Shown here: piece after piece, positions 6,276 through 15,314 of the stretch
Layout of the letters: each line of letters starts with the position of its first letter
How positions within the stretch are numbered: the first letter of the stretch is position 1
From: Marinilabiliaceae bacterium UBA5213
Lineage (GTDB): Bacteria; Bacteroidota; Bacteroidia; Bacteroidales; Marinilabiliaceae
Assembly (NCBI GenBank): GCA_002412555.1
Contig: DHVH01000116.1
Location: forward strand, 1 to 16,586
Direction of reading: 5' to 3'
DNA: 16,586 nucleotides
Program-made: the position numbers and the translations under genes
The notes under the pieces: generated by a model
What the model saw: only the letters and a program-made list of their open reading frames with translations
Told to the model about the DNA's origin: nothing
The model's database searches: none

Positions 6276-9200
6276 ATGCGTTCAATATTTTTACAAGCCA
6301 TTGTGCTTTTTATTGTGCTTCTGCTGGGTTGCCAGACAAGCAGGGTTGCTTCACCTGAGCCGACGGATCAGCTTTGGCAGCAGGTTGATTCCTTCGATCA
6401 GCAGAACCTTCCGAGGTCCGGTCTGGCGGTTGTTGAGCGTATTTATATACGCAGTCGCACTGAACAGAATACGGTGGATTACATCAAATCGTTGGTGCAC
6501 CGGTTAAGGCTGATGGAAGCCACCGAGGAAGATGCGCTTGTCAGAATGATCACGGAACTGGAGCAGGAAGTGAATAATCTGTGGATGCCGGCGCGGCAAA
6601 TGACACACAGTATATTGGGTGATTTATATCACCAGTTCTATTCGAATAACCAATGGAAACTACTCGAAAAGGGAGATGTGCTTACCAGAAGCGATAATTT
6701 GCATGAAATGAGTGCCATGGAAATTTCTTTCAGGGCGCGCGATCATTATTTGCTGTCCCTGGAAGATAAGGAGGTGCTCGCTTCTGAGACATCAGAGAAA
6801 TATTTGCCACTGTTATTGGAGAGCGATAAAAAATTGTCCTTGAGGCCCACTTTATACGATCTGCTGGCCGAGCGTACGGTTGAGAAATTTCTAGACGATG
6901 CTTTTTTTGTCTGGCCTGAAAGTGATGGCATTTTAATGGACAATGAAAGTCTTCTGGCCGAGCGCGCAACTTTCCTGCAAATGCCTTTACCGCGTGGCGA
7001 CAGTCTGCAGACCCCCCTTCTGGCCATTGATTTGTTGCAGCAATGGCTGCGCTATCGTGAAAATGAAGGCAGTAAGGAAGTCCTGATGGATGTGGACCTA
7101 TTGCGGTTGAAGCTGATGTATCAATTGTTTGAGGGCCAAAACGGACTGGCTTTATATGAGCAGTCCCTGAAGCTATTGAAGCACCAGACGCAAGGTCTCG
7201 AAATTCAAGCAACGGTGCTGTATAGCCATGCCTTGTTATTGTATGAAAACGCTTCCTTTTCTGAGGAGGGAATGACCAGAAGTCGGAAAGCAGAAGCCTA
7301 TCTTTTGGCGAAAGAGGCTGCAGACAACTACCCTGAAAGTGAGGGTGGACGGTTGGCGCAAGCATTAATGAAGCAGATAAGCATGCCGCATTTAAATGTG
7401 CAGACCGAAGGGGTGGTGTCATCGGATCAAGCGGTTAAATATATGGTACAATACGGAAATGTGAACCGTTTGTATACCTACATCTATCCATTGAATAATT
7501 TGGCCTACGACAATCTTAGAATGCCTGAGGAGGAATGGATTTTTGGTCGCTTAAAGGCGACCCAGCCGGTTTGGGAAATGGTTTCGGATCTGCCCGATTT
7601 TGGCGACTATGAAAGCCATTCTGCAGAGTTGCTGGCCGATACGCTTTTGCCTTACGGACTCTACTGTGTTTTGGTATCCGACGCGGCTTTTGATGCGCTT
7701 AACCCTGCTGCAAATAGAAACTTTAAATACGCTGTGATACAAGTGAGTGATCTTGCCTACATGGAACTGACCGGGGTTAACGGGTATACGATGGCCGTAA
7801 GGAACAGGGAGACTGGAAAGCCTGTTGAGGGGGCATTGATAGAGGTGTACAGCGGAGCGCGTTATGGTGATATGGCCCGAAAAGATCGTTTTGGGCCTTC
7901 CGATAAGCAAGGTTATATCCATGTGCCTTTTGGGTCTGACCAGAATGGTAACCGCCGTGTAGTTGTATTGCATGGAATGGATACCTTTTTCAGCGGTAAC
8001 CACTGGTGGTACCAGGCAAGCAAAGAGGAAGTCCCAGAAGCCTACAACCGGACCTTTATTTTTACCGACCGGAAAGTCTACCGTCCCGGGCAAACTGTCC
8101 ATTTTAAAGCCCTCTTGATGCAACAAACGGGAGAGGAAATGACCGTTGCTGGCAGACAGGCGCTGAAGATTTCTTTGCGTGATGTGAATGGCCAGGAGTT
8201 GTCCGCCCAGAACATTCAAACCAACGATTACGGGTCTGGTTCCGGACAGTTTTTACTGCCTAAAGGTGGCCTGACCGGAAGTTTTTCCTTGCAGTCGCCT
8301 TTTGGCTCGACAAGCATTCAGGTGGAAGCGTACAAGCGACCACGTTTTGAAGTGGTGGTAGAACCTTATAAAGGATTGGCCGTTGTGGGCGACTCGCTTA
8401 GTCTGACCACTAAAGCAACTACCTTAACCGGTCTGTTGCTTTCCGATGCGAGGGTAGAATGGCGGGTAAACCAGTACAGCCATGTCTGGTGGAGCGGTGG
8501 TAGTGCGCGGTCTAAGGTGATTGCTACGGGTACTGGTTTCACCAATGAAAAGGGAGAGTTTGTAGTAGACTTTTTAGCCTTAGGAGACCTGACTTCGGGA
8601 AGGTTTGGTTTCATGAATTACAAGGTTGAAGTGGACGTTACCGATGCCAACGGTGAGACCCAGTCGGGCAGCACCACTGTTTTTCTTGGTGAGCATGCCT
8701 ATCAAATTTATACAACGACCAAAGAGGAATTTATTGGCACTGATGTGCGGTCTGTTTCGGCTTTGGTTTCACTCACCAACCACTCGCAGGAGCCAGTTGG
8801 GGGTGAGGTCAAGTATTTTTTAGAGCAACTAAAAGAGGCAACCGAGATCCTGCCACAACCTTTTTGGGGAAAGCCAGACACCATTTTGTGGCCGACCACC
8901 CTTCCAAGGCCAGAGCTGGCGCCAGAGCCGGAAGTCGAGCGGGTTTTAAGCTCAGGTCAGTGGACGGTTTCAGGAAAAGCTGAAAATCAGATAGTTTTGA
9001 GACAGGCATTGGTCACCGGCCATTACAGAATACGGACCACCATCATTGATGTGACCGGCGACACATTGACCTCTGTAGCCCCCTTTAAAGTGGTGAACCC
9101 ATCCCAGACGAGTTACTCATTGGGTGAAGGATTGTCGTTGGTTAATTTGACAGGCAGTGAAGTCCGCCAGGGGCAAACAGCTGAATTTTTGGTCGGTTCC

Positions 9201-12200
9201 CTTCACAATCCCGCTTATGTGCAGATTTTTGGTGTATCGGGCCAGGAGGTACTCATTAACGAGACGGTGACCCTTAGTGGTCGCTGGCATAAAATAGCCA
9301 TCCCTATAAAGCGTACCATGTATGGTGATATTACTTTGCAAGTGGCCACCATAAAAAATAAGCGCATTGAATCCCGGGAAGCTTTGGTAAGCATCCAGAA
9401 TCCGGATAAAGTGCTTAATCTGGCACTCTCCACCTTCAGGGATAAGGTGAAGCCTGGTGATAGGGAAGAATGGACTTTGACGGTCACCGATGGCCGGGAC
9501 AAAGCTGTAGAAGCTGAGATTTTGGCACTGATGTACGATGCAGCGCTGGATAAATACGCGCCGAATGATTTGAGTGTTTATGCCCATTATTACCGTCCCT
9601 ACAACACGCGCAGTTGGAGCTGGAACCAATTTTATTTTAGTCATCAAGGGGGTAGATCAACTGATAATTACCAAATGCTTACACCTGCAAGCTATCCCTA
9701 CTTTTTTTGGACGCAGCAGTTGGTTGGCGGTTATGGGAGTTATGGTATGATGCGCTCCAGGGGCGGGTTGAAGTCTGCAGAGGAGTCTATGGTTATGGTT
9801 CAGTTTGCCCAAGATATGAATGAAGAAATACCACCGCCGATGAGAGGTTCTGCTTTAAAAGAATCTCTGGCCGTTCCACCCCCACCACCTCCAGGTATTA
9901 TGGATCTCATTGAGATAGAGGAGGAGTCTGCCCTTGCTATGCCCCAACTCCGCACCAACCTCAATGAAACCGCCTTCTTTTTGCCCCACTTGGTCAGTTC
10001 TAAAGCTGGTAAAGTATCTTTTAGCTTTACCATGCCCGGAAGCCTCACCCGCTGGCGATTTATGGCGCTGGCGCACACCAAAGAGGGTGCCTCTGCCAAT
10101 GTAGAGCAGCTGATTGTGGCGTCGCGTGAATTGATGGTGGTCCCCAATATGCCCAGAGTGGTGCGCGAAGGCGATGAGCTTTGGTTTGCTGCCAATGTGC
10201 TCAACAGCAGTGATAAGCAGTTGGGGGGCATGGCCCATATAGAGATAAGGGATGCGGTAACAGGGGACTTGGTTCCTGGCGTTGAGTTGGAAAATCAAAT
10301 ATGGGAAGCCAATGCCGGAGGCAGCGCCTCCGTTTCATGGAAAGTGCTGGTGCCTGAAGGCCTAAAAGCTCTGGAAGTCACCCTTTCCGCTTTTTCAGGT
10401 CAGATCAGTGACGGGGAGCGGCACCTGGTTCCGGTCTTGCCCTCACGGACGCTGATAACGGAAACCCAGCCCTTGATGCTTACCCAATCGGGTCTACATT
10501 CGTTGACAACCCCAGTGCTTAAAGATGGAAGCGTCAAAAATTTTGAGAATTTTACCCTGACTTATACCGAGCATGCAGCATGGGAAGTGCTGGGTGCTTT
10601 GCCTTGGCTGATAGAGCGGCCCCATGAAAGTGCCGATCAGGTGTTTAACCGTTTTTATGCGGCAGCAGTGGCGCGACAAATATTTAAGCAATACCCGTCC
10701 ATAGAAAGAGTGTTGAAAGTCTGGGCCCAAGAGTTGGAAGGCGACGAGAATGCTTTGCTGTCGGCTCTCGAAAAGCACCCTGAATTGAAATCGACTTTGC
10801 TCACCGCTACGCCTTGGTTGACAGAAGCGCAAGGCGACACTGAACGTCGCAGAAGGTTGGCCTCACTGGTTGTGGAAGGCCAAATGGACAATGAAATCTA
10901 TTCGGCCTTGCAATTGCTGAAGCAAATGCAATTGTCCGATGGCGCATGGCCGTGGTTCAGTGGCATGTATCCGTCCGAAGAGACCACCATTCAGATACTG
11001 GCAGGCTTTGGTTACTTGAAAAAGATGGGTGTGCAGTGGGACGATGAGGTTCAGCAGATGGTTCATCAATCTGCTCAATGGTTGCTGGGGCGACTCAAAG
11101 CTGAAAAAGAAGCCTATGAGAAGTTGGCGGACAAAGATCAGTTGGCCGGGGTTTCAGCTGGGGTAATACACAAGCTTTATGCCTTGAGCTACTGGTCGGA
11201 CAGCTACGCCAACGCAGATATTCACTTCTGGACTTCTGCGCTGAGGCAGCAGTTGCCTCGCGAACCAGTTATACTGCAGGCCTATTCAGCGCTTGTTATG
11301 CAACGCCATGGGTTTTCGCAGGAGGCTGAAAAATTGACTCGATCGCTGGAAGAGCATTTGCTAAGTGGAGAAAACGATACCCGTTTTTTTAAGTTGCCCT
11401 ACGGTCCACACTGGTCGCAATCGCCCATTGAAACGCATGTTGCTGCCATGGAAGCATTTATTGAAACAGGCGCTTATGCCACGGTGCTGATGGATATGGA
11501 AAATTGGCTGATACAGCAAAAGCGCACCCAGCAGTGGCGCACGACGCGCGCCACCGTTTCGGCCATTTACGCTCTGGCCGGGTCTTCACAGGAGTTGTTT
11601 GCTGTCTCCGGGGCCGACAGGTTGCTGGTGAAGGGTCAGCCCATCACCTTTGGTGCCACCGAAACCGCTTCCGGTTACCGGACTTTCTCCTTGCAGGGTA
11701 GCTCCATTGATCCCCACTATGGTGAAATCACCATTGATAAGCAAAAAGATACGCCTTCCTTCGCTTCGGTGCAGGTGAGTTATTACCAGTCGGCCGACTC
11801 GGTTCAAGCCAGCGGCTTTTTGGAAGTGCAGACAGCCATGCTGAAGCGGGTGCTGACCGATAACCGTGAGACCTGGCTGCCGGTTACTGCAGAAACCGAA
11901 CTGAGTCCCGGTGACCGTTTATTGGTCCGTGTTGTGGTAGAAACGCCCCAGCGGTTAGATTTTGTGCATATTGATGCCCCACGTGCTGCTAATTTGGAGC
12001 CGGTGGATCTATTGTCGGGTTACCGCTATGCATCGGGACTGGGTTATTACTTGTCGGTGACCGACGCCGGTGCCGGATTGTTTGTGGATCATTTGCCCAA
12101 AGGACGTTATACCCTGACCTGGGAAGTCACTGTTTCCTTCAGGGGCGAAGCCGCCCAGGGACCTGTAAAGGTGAGCTGTTTTTATGCGCCAGAATTTGCC

Positions 12201-12239
12201 GGACACAGTCAGGGTGGCACGATTAATGTTAAACCATAA
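6276..12239 (+). CDS. Alpha-2-macroglobulin-like lipoprotein, thioester Cys replaced
   Basis: A 1987-residue protein with a lipoprotein signal peptide (lipobox LLGC, acylated Cys19). After an alpha-helical N-terminal part (about 40-380) comes a chain of macroglobulin beta domains. One has a carboxypeptidase-regulatory look (VNGYTMAVRNRETGKPVEGALIEV, about 500-525). The MG2/A2M_N signature FTDRKVYRPGQTVHFKA lies near 595-611. A Tyr/Trp/Gly-rich stretch (about 1105-1170) and a linker with six prolines (1201-1206) precede the A2M signature TMPGSLTRWRF (about 1251-1261). The thioester-domain region starts near 1440, but the CxEQ motif reads SADQ (Ser1452 to Gln1455), so no thioester can form. Helical repeats and a C-terminal MG10-like domain (about 1850-1987) follow. 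Bacterial members sit in the periplasm and are thought to trap proteases. It is followed by a TPR gene rather than pbpC. Confidence 0.93.
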   Translation: MRSIFLQAIVLFIVLLLGCQTSRVASPEPTDQLWQQVDSFDQQNLPRSGLAVVERIYIRSRTEQNTVDYIKSLVHRLRLMEATEEDALVRMITELEQEVNNLWMPARQMTHSILGDLYHQFYSNNQWKLLEKGDVLTRSDNLHEMSAMEISFRARDHYLLSLEDKEVLASETSEKYLPLLLESDKKLSLRPTLYDLLAERTVEKFLDDAFFVWPESDGILMDNESLLAERATFLQMPLPRGDSLQTPLLAIDLLQQWLRYRENEGSKEVLMDVDLLRLKLMYQLFEGQNGLALYEQSLKLLKHQTQGLEIQATVLYSHALLLYENASFSEEGMTRSRKAEAYLLAKEAADNYPESEGGRLAQALMKQISMPHLNVQTEGVVSSDQAVKYMVQYGNVNRLYTYIYPLNNLAYDNLRMPEEEWIFGRLKATQPVWEMVSDLPDFGDYESHSAELLADTLLPYGLYCVLVSDAAFDALNPAANRNFKYAVIQVSDLAYMELTGVNGYTMAVRNRETGKPVEGALIEVYSGARYGDMARKDRFGPSDKQGYIHVPFGSDQNGNRRVVVLHGMDTFFSGNHWWYQASKEEVPEAYNRTFIFTDRKVYRPGQTVHFKALLMQQTGEEMTVAGRQALKISLRDVNGQELSAQNIQTNDYGSGSGQFLLPKGGLTGSFSLQSPFGSTSIQVEAYKRPRFEVVVEPYKGLAVVGDSLSLTTKATTLTGLLLSDARVEWRVNQYSHVWWSGGSARSKVIATGTGFTNEKGEFVVDFLALGDLTSGRFGFMNYKVEVDVTDANGETQSGSTTVFLGEHAYQIYTTTKEEFIGTDVRSVSALVSLTNHSQEPVGGEVKYFLEQLKEATEILPQPFWGKPDTILWPTTLPRPELAPEPEVERVLSSGQWTVSGKAENQIVLRQALVTGHYRIRTTIIDVTGDTLTSVAPFKVVNPSQTSYSLGEGLSLVNLTGSEVRQGQTAEFLVGSLHNPAYVQIFGVSGQEVLINETVTLSGRWHKIAIPIKRTMYGDITLQVATIKNKRIESREALVSIQNPDKVLNLALSTFRDKVKPGDREEWTLTVTDGRDKAVEAEILALMYDAALDKYAPNDLSVYAHYYRPYNTRSWSWNQFYFSHQGGRSTDNYQMLTPASYPYFFWTQQLVGGYGSYGMMRSRGGLKSAEESMVMVQFAQDMNEEIPPPMRGSALKESLAVPPPPPPGIMDLIEIEEESALAMPQLRTNLNETAFFLPHLVSSKAGKVSFSFTMPGSLTRWRFMALAHTKEGASANVEQLIVASRELMVVPNMPRVVREGDELWFAANVLNSSDKQLGGMAHIEIRDAVTGDLVPGVELENQIWEANAGGSASVSWKVLVPEGLKALEVTLSAFSGQISDGERHLVPVLPSRTLITETQPLMLTQSGLHSLTTPVLKDGSVKNFENFTLTYTEHAAWEVLGALPWLIERPHESADQVFNRFYAAAVARQIFKQYPSIERVLKVWAQELEGDENALLSALEKHPELKSTLLTATPWLTEAQGDTERRRRLASLVVEGQMDNEIYSALQLLKQMQLSDGAWPWFSGMYPSEETTIQILAGFGYLKKMGVQWDDEVQQMVHQSAQWLLGRLKAEKEAYEKLADKDQLAGVSAGVIHKLYALSYWSDSYANADIHFWTSALRQQLPREPVILQAYSALVMQRHGFSQEAEKLTRSLEEHLLSGENDTRFFKLPYGPHWSQSPIETHVAAMEAFIETGAYATVLMDMENWLIQQKRTQQWRTTRATVSAIYALAGSSQELFAVSGADRLLVKGQPITFGATETASGYRTFSLQGSSIDPHYGEITIDKQKDTPSFASVQVSYYQSADSVQASGFLEVQTAMLKRVLTDNRETWLPVTAETELSPGDRLLVRVVVETPQRLDFVHIDAPRAANLEPVDLLSGYRYASGLGYYLSVTDAGAGLFVDHLPKGRYTLTWEVTVSFRGEAAQGPVKVSCFYAPEFAGHSQGGTINVKP

Positions 12240-12260
12240 AAGTATTAAAAAAAAGTCATT

Positions 12261-13229
12261 ATGATCAGAATATTTATATGCCTCCTTTTTTTGGTGGGGG
12301 GACAGTTGGCCTTCGGGCAGATTGGCGGTAATGAGTATAAATTGCGAGGATTGGAATTGCTCAATGAAGGGCAAACCGATTCGGCCATGGTGTACCTTAA
12401 TCAGGCTGTGATGAAGGGAGTTGCCGATGGTGAAGTTTTGGGTGGATTGGCGCTGGCATATATTCAGAAGGGCGATGCTCAAAGGGCTTTGGAAAATGCT
12501 GTAGAGGCGCGAAAGGACAAGCAATATCCTTCGGCAGATGCTTATTTGGCAGGTGTTTTGGCGCATGAGTCCATGGGCAATGTCAGCCAACGGAATCGTT
12601 GGCTGGATCAAGGCTTAAAAGCTTTTCCAGCGGATTATCTTTTACTGTACCATGCAGGTAGAATAGCTATCCCTTTTGATACGAAAGAGGGCGAAAGATT
12701 GCTCTTACGCTCAATTCATGCTTATCCTGCTTTTGGAGCTGCCCATCTTTTGTTGGGCGAAAATATGTATCGCAGAGGCGAAAACTTGAAGGCAGTACTA
12801 CCATTAATGTATTATTTGTTACTGCATCAGGATGCGCTAAACAGTGGGGATGTGGTGGCGCTTATTGAACGCTCGTACGATAGCTGGTCCATCTCCAAAG
12901 AAAGTATTTCTAAAGTGTCCAAAGCCAGCAAGGGCTTTACCATTGATCACATACCTGCAGCTTATGCGGGTGGTCCAAATGATAAAGGTGAATGGTTTGT
13001 GGAAGAGTCTCTGGCCTTGATGCAGAGCGTGCGCATGGCCTCTGTGTCCTCCTCAGATGCTTTGTGGGTTTTTTATGCTGATTTTTTTGGTCAGGTGGCC
13101 CGCCTGGGCTTCGATGTGCCCATGGCCCACCACATGGCTTACAGCCGTTATCCGGCCGATGCCATGGAGTGGATCAATGATAACGCTCAGTTGTATCAGT
13201 TGTTGGGCGACTGGCTCATGGTGCAATAG
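12261..13229 (+). CDS. Secreted TPR-repeat protein
   Basis: A 322-residue protein with a signal peptide (about 1-19; hydrophobic core FICLLFLVGG, probable cut AFG-Q), so periplasmic or extracytoplasmic. Four to five TPR-like helix pairs are visible between about 25 and 190: LRGLELLNEGQTDSAMVYLN, GGLALAYIQKGDAQRALENA, AGVLAHESMGNVSQRNRWLD, HLLLGENMYRRGENLKAVLP. The C-terminal third (about 200-322) has no repeat I recognise; it is rich in Ser/Lys at 208-225 and ends in aromatic-rich helices. It starts 21 bp after the alpha-2-macroglobulin gene with no promoter or terminator between, so the two form a transcription unit and may work as partners. No enzyme motif is seen; TPR proteins usually act as binding scaffolds. 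Its stop lies 11 bp from the stop of the convergent GH15 gene. Confidence 0.85.
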   Translation: MIRIFICLLFLVGGQLAFGQIGGNEYKLRGLELLNEGQTDSAMVYLNQAVMKGVADGEVLGGLALAYIQKGDAQRALENAVEARKDKQYPSADAYLAGVLAHESMGNVSQRNRWLDQGLKAFPADYLLLYHAGRIAIPFDTKEGERLLLRSIHAYPAFGAAHLLLGENMYRRGENLKAVLPLMYYLLLHQDALNSGDVVALIERSYDSWSISKESISKVSKASKGFTIDHIPAAYAGGPNDKGEWFVEESLALMQSVRMASVSSSDALWVFYADFFGQVARLGFDVPMAHHMAYSRYPADAMEWINDNAQLYQLLGDWLMVQ

Positions 13230-13240
13230 CCGAAAGCTAC

Positions 13241-15061
13241 TTAATGGATGGTTTGCAACAGCAACTCTTCCTTGCTCAATTTGCCACCGCTCAGTAACAT
13301 GGCGGTGTCAATCAATGCCAGGTGAGAATAGGCTTGCGGAAAATTGCCCAATAAGCGTTTGGTTTCAAAGTCGAGATCTTCACTGAACAATCCCAAATGA
13401 TTGGAGTAAGTCAGCAGTTTGTCGAACTTTTCTTTGGCCAGATCTTCTTCTCCTATCATAAAGAGGGCACGTACCAGCCAAAAAGAACAGATGGTAAAAG
13501 CTGAGGAAGGTTTTCCAAAGTCATCCTTGTTTTTGTATCGGAACATCAATCCGTTGTGCTCCAGTTCCAATTGAATGGCTTTTACGGTACTTACAAATTG
13601 AGGATCGCGACCCGATAGAAATCCATAGAACTCCATTAAAAGCACAGAAGCATCCAAATCATCATATCCATATGCTTGTGTAAAGGACTGTTTTTCTTTG
13701 CACCAGGCTTTTTTCAGGATGTCTTTTTTTATTTTATCTCGTATTACAACCCATTCATCCACCTGATCGTGCTGCTGCAGAAGCGAGGCAATTTTTATGG
13801 CACGGTCAACCGCCACCCAGCACAGCACCTTACTAAAAGTAAAATGCTTGTTGTTTTGGCGCATTTCCCAAATGCCTTTATCGGGCTTTTGCCAGTTGTG
13901 CTCTACGGAACGCACCATGTTTCGGGTAATGGTCCACAGTTCTTCACTGTGTTCCAGCGAGACCGAGAACAAGTGAAAGTGCTGATATATCACATCCATT
14001 AAAATGCCGTAGATGTCGTTTTGCTTTTGCTTATAGGCTGCATTGCCTACCCTTACCGGGGCGCTGTTGCAGTAACCCGACAAGTGATCGAGGCTCGACT
14101 CGGATAGCTTTTTTTCACCGTTAATGCCATACATAATTTGGATGCGCTCATCCTTCTCGGGCAACAGGTCGGTGATGAAGCGCAGGTAACGGTGAGCCAG
14201 ATTGTAGTGGTCCAGACTCGTCATTACTTTGATAACCATGGAGGCATCTCTGATCCAGCAGAAACGGTAATCCCAATTGCGCACCTCACCAATGGTTTCG
14301 GGCAAAGAAGTGGTTAAAGCAGCCAAAATGGCCCCGGTCTTTTGATAACTTAACAATTTTAGAACCAGAGCACTTCGGGTAATCGTTTCATTGTATTCGC
14401 CAAAACTGGTGGTGCGTTCCGACCAGGTAAGCCAGTAGGCTTTGGTACGCGCCAGTTTGGTGTAAGACCTTTCAACAGTTTGTTTCAGTAGTTTTTGATT
14501 ATAGCTGAGTAAAACAAACTCATCCTTGGTCAGGGTCAGCAACTGCCGACAGGCCACACTAGAGATGTCCATACTCGAGTAGAGGTAGTTCGAGTCGTAG
14601 TTCCCTTTGGTGGTTTGTGCCTTTACAAAACTCTTATAAATGTGAATACGCGTGTCGTATTTGGCATATTCCAACTTAGGATCGTATTTGATCCTAAACG
14701 ACGGGGCACCTTCTATGTGCTTGAAGTAACGTATCACATCCGGTGGTGCATAGTAAGCGCCACCATCCAATTTGTAGCGAGGCATAAAGTCATGGACTTC
14801 AAAAATGCCATCCTTGCAGCTAAACCGAGTGATCAATATATTGGTGTGCCAATCGTATTTCTGGGTAATATCCGCTTCGTGTTCAGGCAGTATTTCAAAG
14901 CTTCCGCCTATGTTTTCATCCATCAACTTTCCAAAAGCGGATGCCGAATCAAACTTGGGTAAACACAACCATTCTATCGCTCCTTTGTTGGATATTAAAG
15001 CACCACTACGGCAGTTGCCAATAACCCCGTAGTTGAGACCCCTTTCACATTGCTTTTTCAT
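13241..15061 (-). CDS. Glycoside hydrolase family 15 (glucoamylase/trehalase type)
   Basis: A 606-residue cytoplasmic protein (no signal peptide). The N-terminal beta-sandwich (about 8-215) opens with YGVIGNCRSGALISNKGAIEWLCLP, typical of bacterial GH15. The catalytic (alpha/alpha)6 barrel (about 228-592) carries RNWDYRFCWIRDAS (261-274), the general-acid segment KGIWEMR with Glu399, the proposed general base Glu561 in GLFSEDLD (557-564), and NFPQAYSHLALI (573-584). Both catalytic glutamates are therefore present. The family cleaves terminal alpha-glucosidic bonds with inversion; members include glucoamylases, glucodextranases and some bacterial trehalases. It is divergent from a trehalose-6-phosphate synthase gene, which favours a role in trehalose or glycogen turnover, but the substrate cannot be read from sequence. 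The stop is 11 bp from the convergent TPR gene. Confidence 0.92.
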   Translation of the reverse strand: MKKQCERGLNYGVIGNCRSGALISNKGAIEWLCLPKFDSASAFGKLMDENIGGSFEILPEHEADITQKYDWHTNILITRFSCKDGIFEVHDFMPRYKLDGGAYYAPPDVIRYFKHIEGAPSFRIKYDPKLEYAKYDTRIHIYKSFVKAQTTKGNYDSNYLYSSMDISSVACRQLLTLTKDEFVLLSYNQKLLKQTVERSYTKLARTKAYWLTWSERTTSFGEYNETITRSALVLKLLSYQKTGAILAALTTSLPETIGEVRNWDYRFCWIRDASMVIKVMTSLDHYNLAHRYLRFITDLLPEKDERIQIMYGINGEKKLSESSLDHLSGYCNSAPVRVGNAAYKQKQNDIYGILMDVIYQHFHLFSVSLEHSEELWTITRNMVRSVEHNWQKPDKGIWEMRQNNKHFTFSKVLCWVAVDRAIKIASLLQQHDQVDEWVVIRDKIKKDILKKAWCKEKQSFTQAYGYDDLDASVLLMEFYGFLSGRDPQFVSTVKAIQLELEHNGLMFRYKNKDDFGKPSSAFTICSFWLVRALFMIGEEDLAKEKFDKLLTYSNHLGLFSEDLDFETKRLLGNFPQAYSHLALIDTAMLLSGGKLSKEELLLQTIH

Positions 15062-15084
15062 ATTTATAATAGTGCTTTTGCTTA

Positions 15085-15098
15085 GTTTTTATAAAAAC
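15085..15098. promoter_or_regulatory. Perfect 14-bp palindrome upstream of the GH15 gene
   Basis: GTTTTTATAAAAAC reads the same on both strands and lies 24 bp upstream of the GH15 start codon. It could be an operator or an mRNA-leader element. The A/T-rich composition makes chance symmetry more likely than for a mixed sequence. No clear TAnnTTTG box was found for the GH15 gene. Confidence 0.3.
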
Positions 15099-15210
15099 CA
15101 GTTTATGCATTGAATGTTTATAGCAGTACTGATTAAGGATGAAAAAATTGAACCAAAGGATTAAAGCAAAACAATTTCAGGTTGTAAAATAGATGAAAAT
15201 GATCCAATAA

Positions 15211-15236
15211 TGAAAGCGGAATGCATTCCGATTTCA
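15211..15236. promoter_or_regulatory. Near-perfect 26-bp inverted repeat, candidate operator
   Basis: The core CGGAATGCATTCCG (15217-15230) is a perfect 14-bp palindrome. The flanks TGAAA (15211-15215) and TTTCA (15232-15236) are also complementary, with one mismatched pair (G15216/A15231), so 12 of 13 pairs match. With no loop it suits a dimeric DNA-binding protein better than an RNA hairpin. Its right end lies 33 bp before the -7 box at 15270, where an activator would sit. Confidence 0.6.
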
Positions 15237-15269
15237 AACTGAAAATGGATAAAAGCCCCCATTTTTTAT

Positions 15270-15277
15270 TAACTTTG
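15270..15277 (+). promoter_or_regulatory. Promoter -7 box of the trehalose-phosphate synthase gene
   Basis: TAACTTTG matches TAnnTTTG exactly. No TTTG is present 19-21 bp upstream (the sequence there is around ATGGAT), so the -33 element is poor. Transcription would start near 15283, giving a leader of about 100 nt to ATG 15385. A weak -33 with a palindrome just upstream suggests dependence on an activator. Confidence 0.5.
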
Positions 15278-15314
15278 TTAGAAATCAACCGCATAAGTAA
15301 CGTTAATAGCTGTA

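Noticed and set aside
6730..7422. Long minus-strand open frame (230 codons) inside the macroglobulin gene
   Set aside because: No recognisable motif, and composition (His/Pro/Arg/Ser-rich) is that of an antisense shadow. The plus strand carries a clear, continuous family match.
7551..8219. Minus-strand open frame of 222 codons
   Set aside because: Antisense to the conserved MG2 region of the macroglobulin; no domain or start context supports it.
12009..12611. Minus-strand open frame of 200 codons spanning the macroglobulin-TPR junction
   Set aside because: It overlaps two well-supported plus-strand genes and shows no motif.
15154..15161. CAAAGGAT as a minus-strand -7 box for the GH15 gene
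   Set aside because: The complement ATCCTTTG lacks the TA at the required position, and no TTTG lies 19-21 bp upstream of it.
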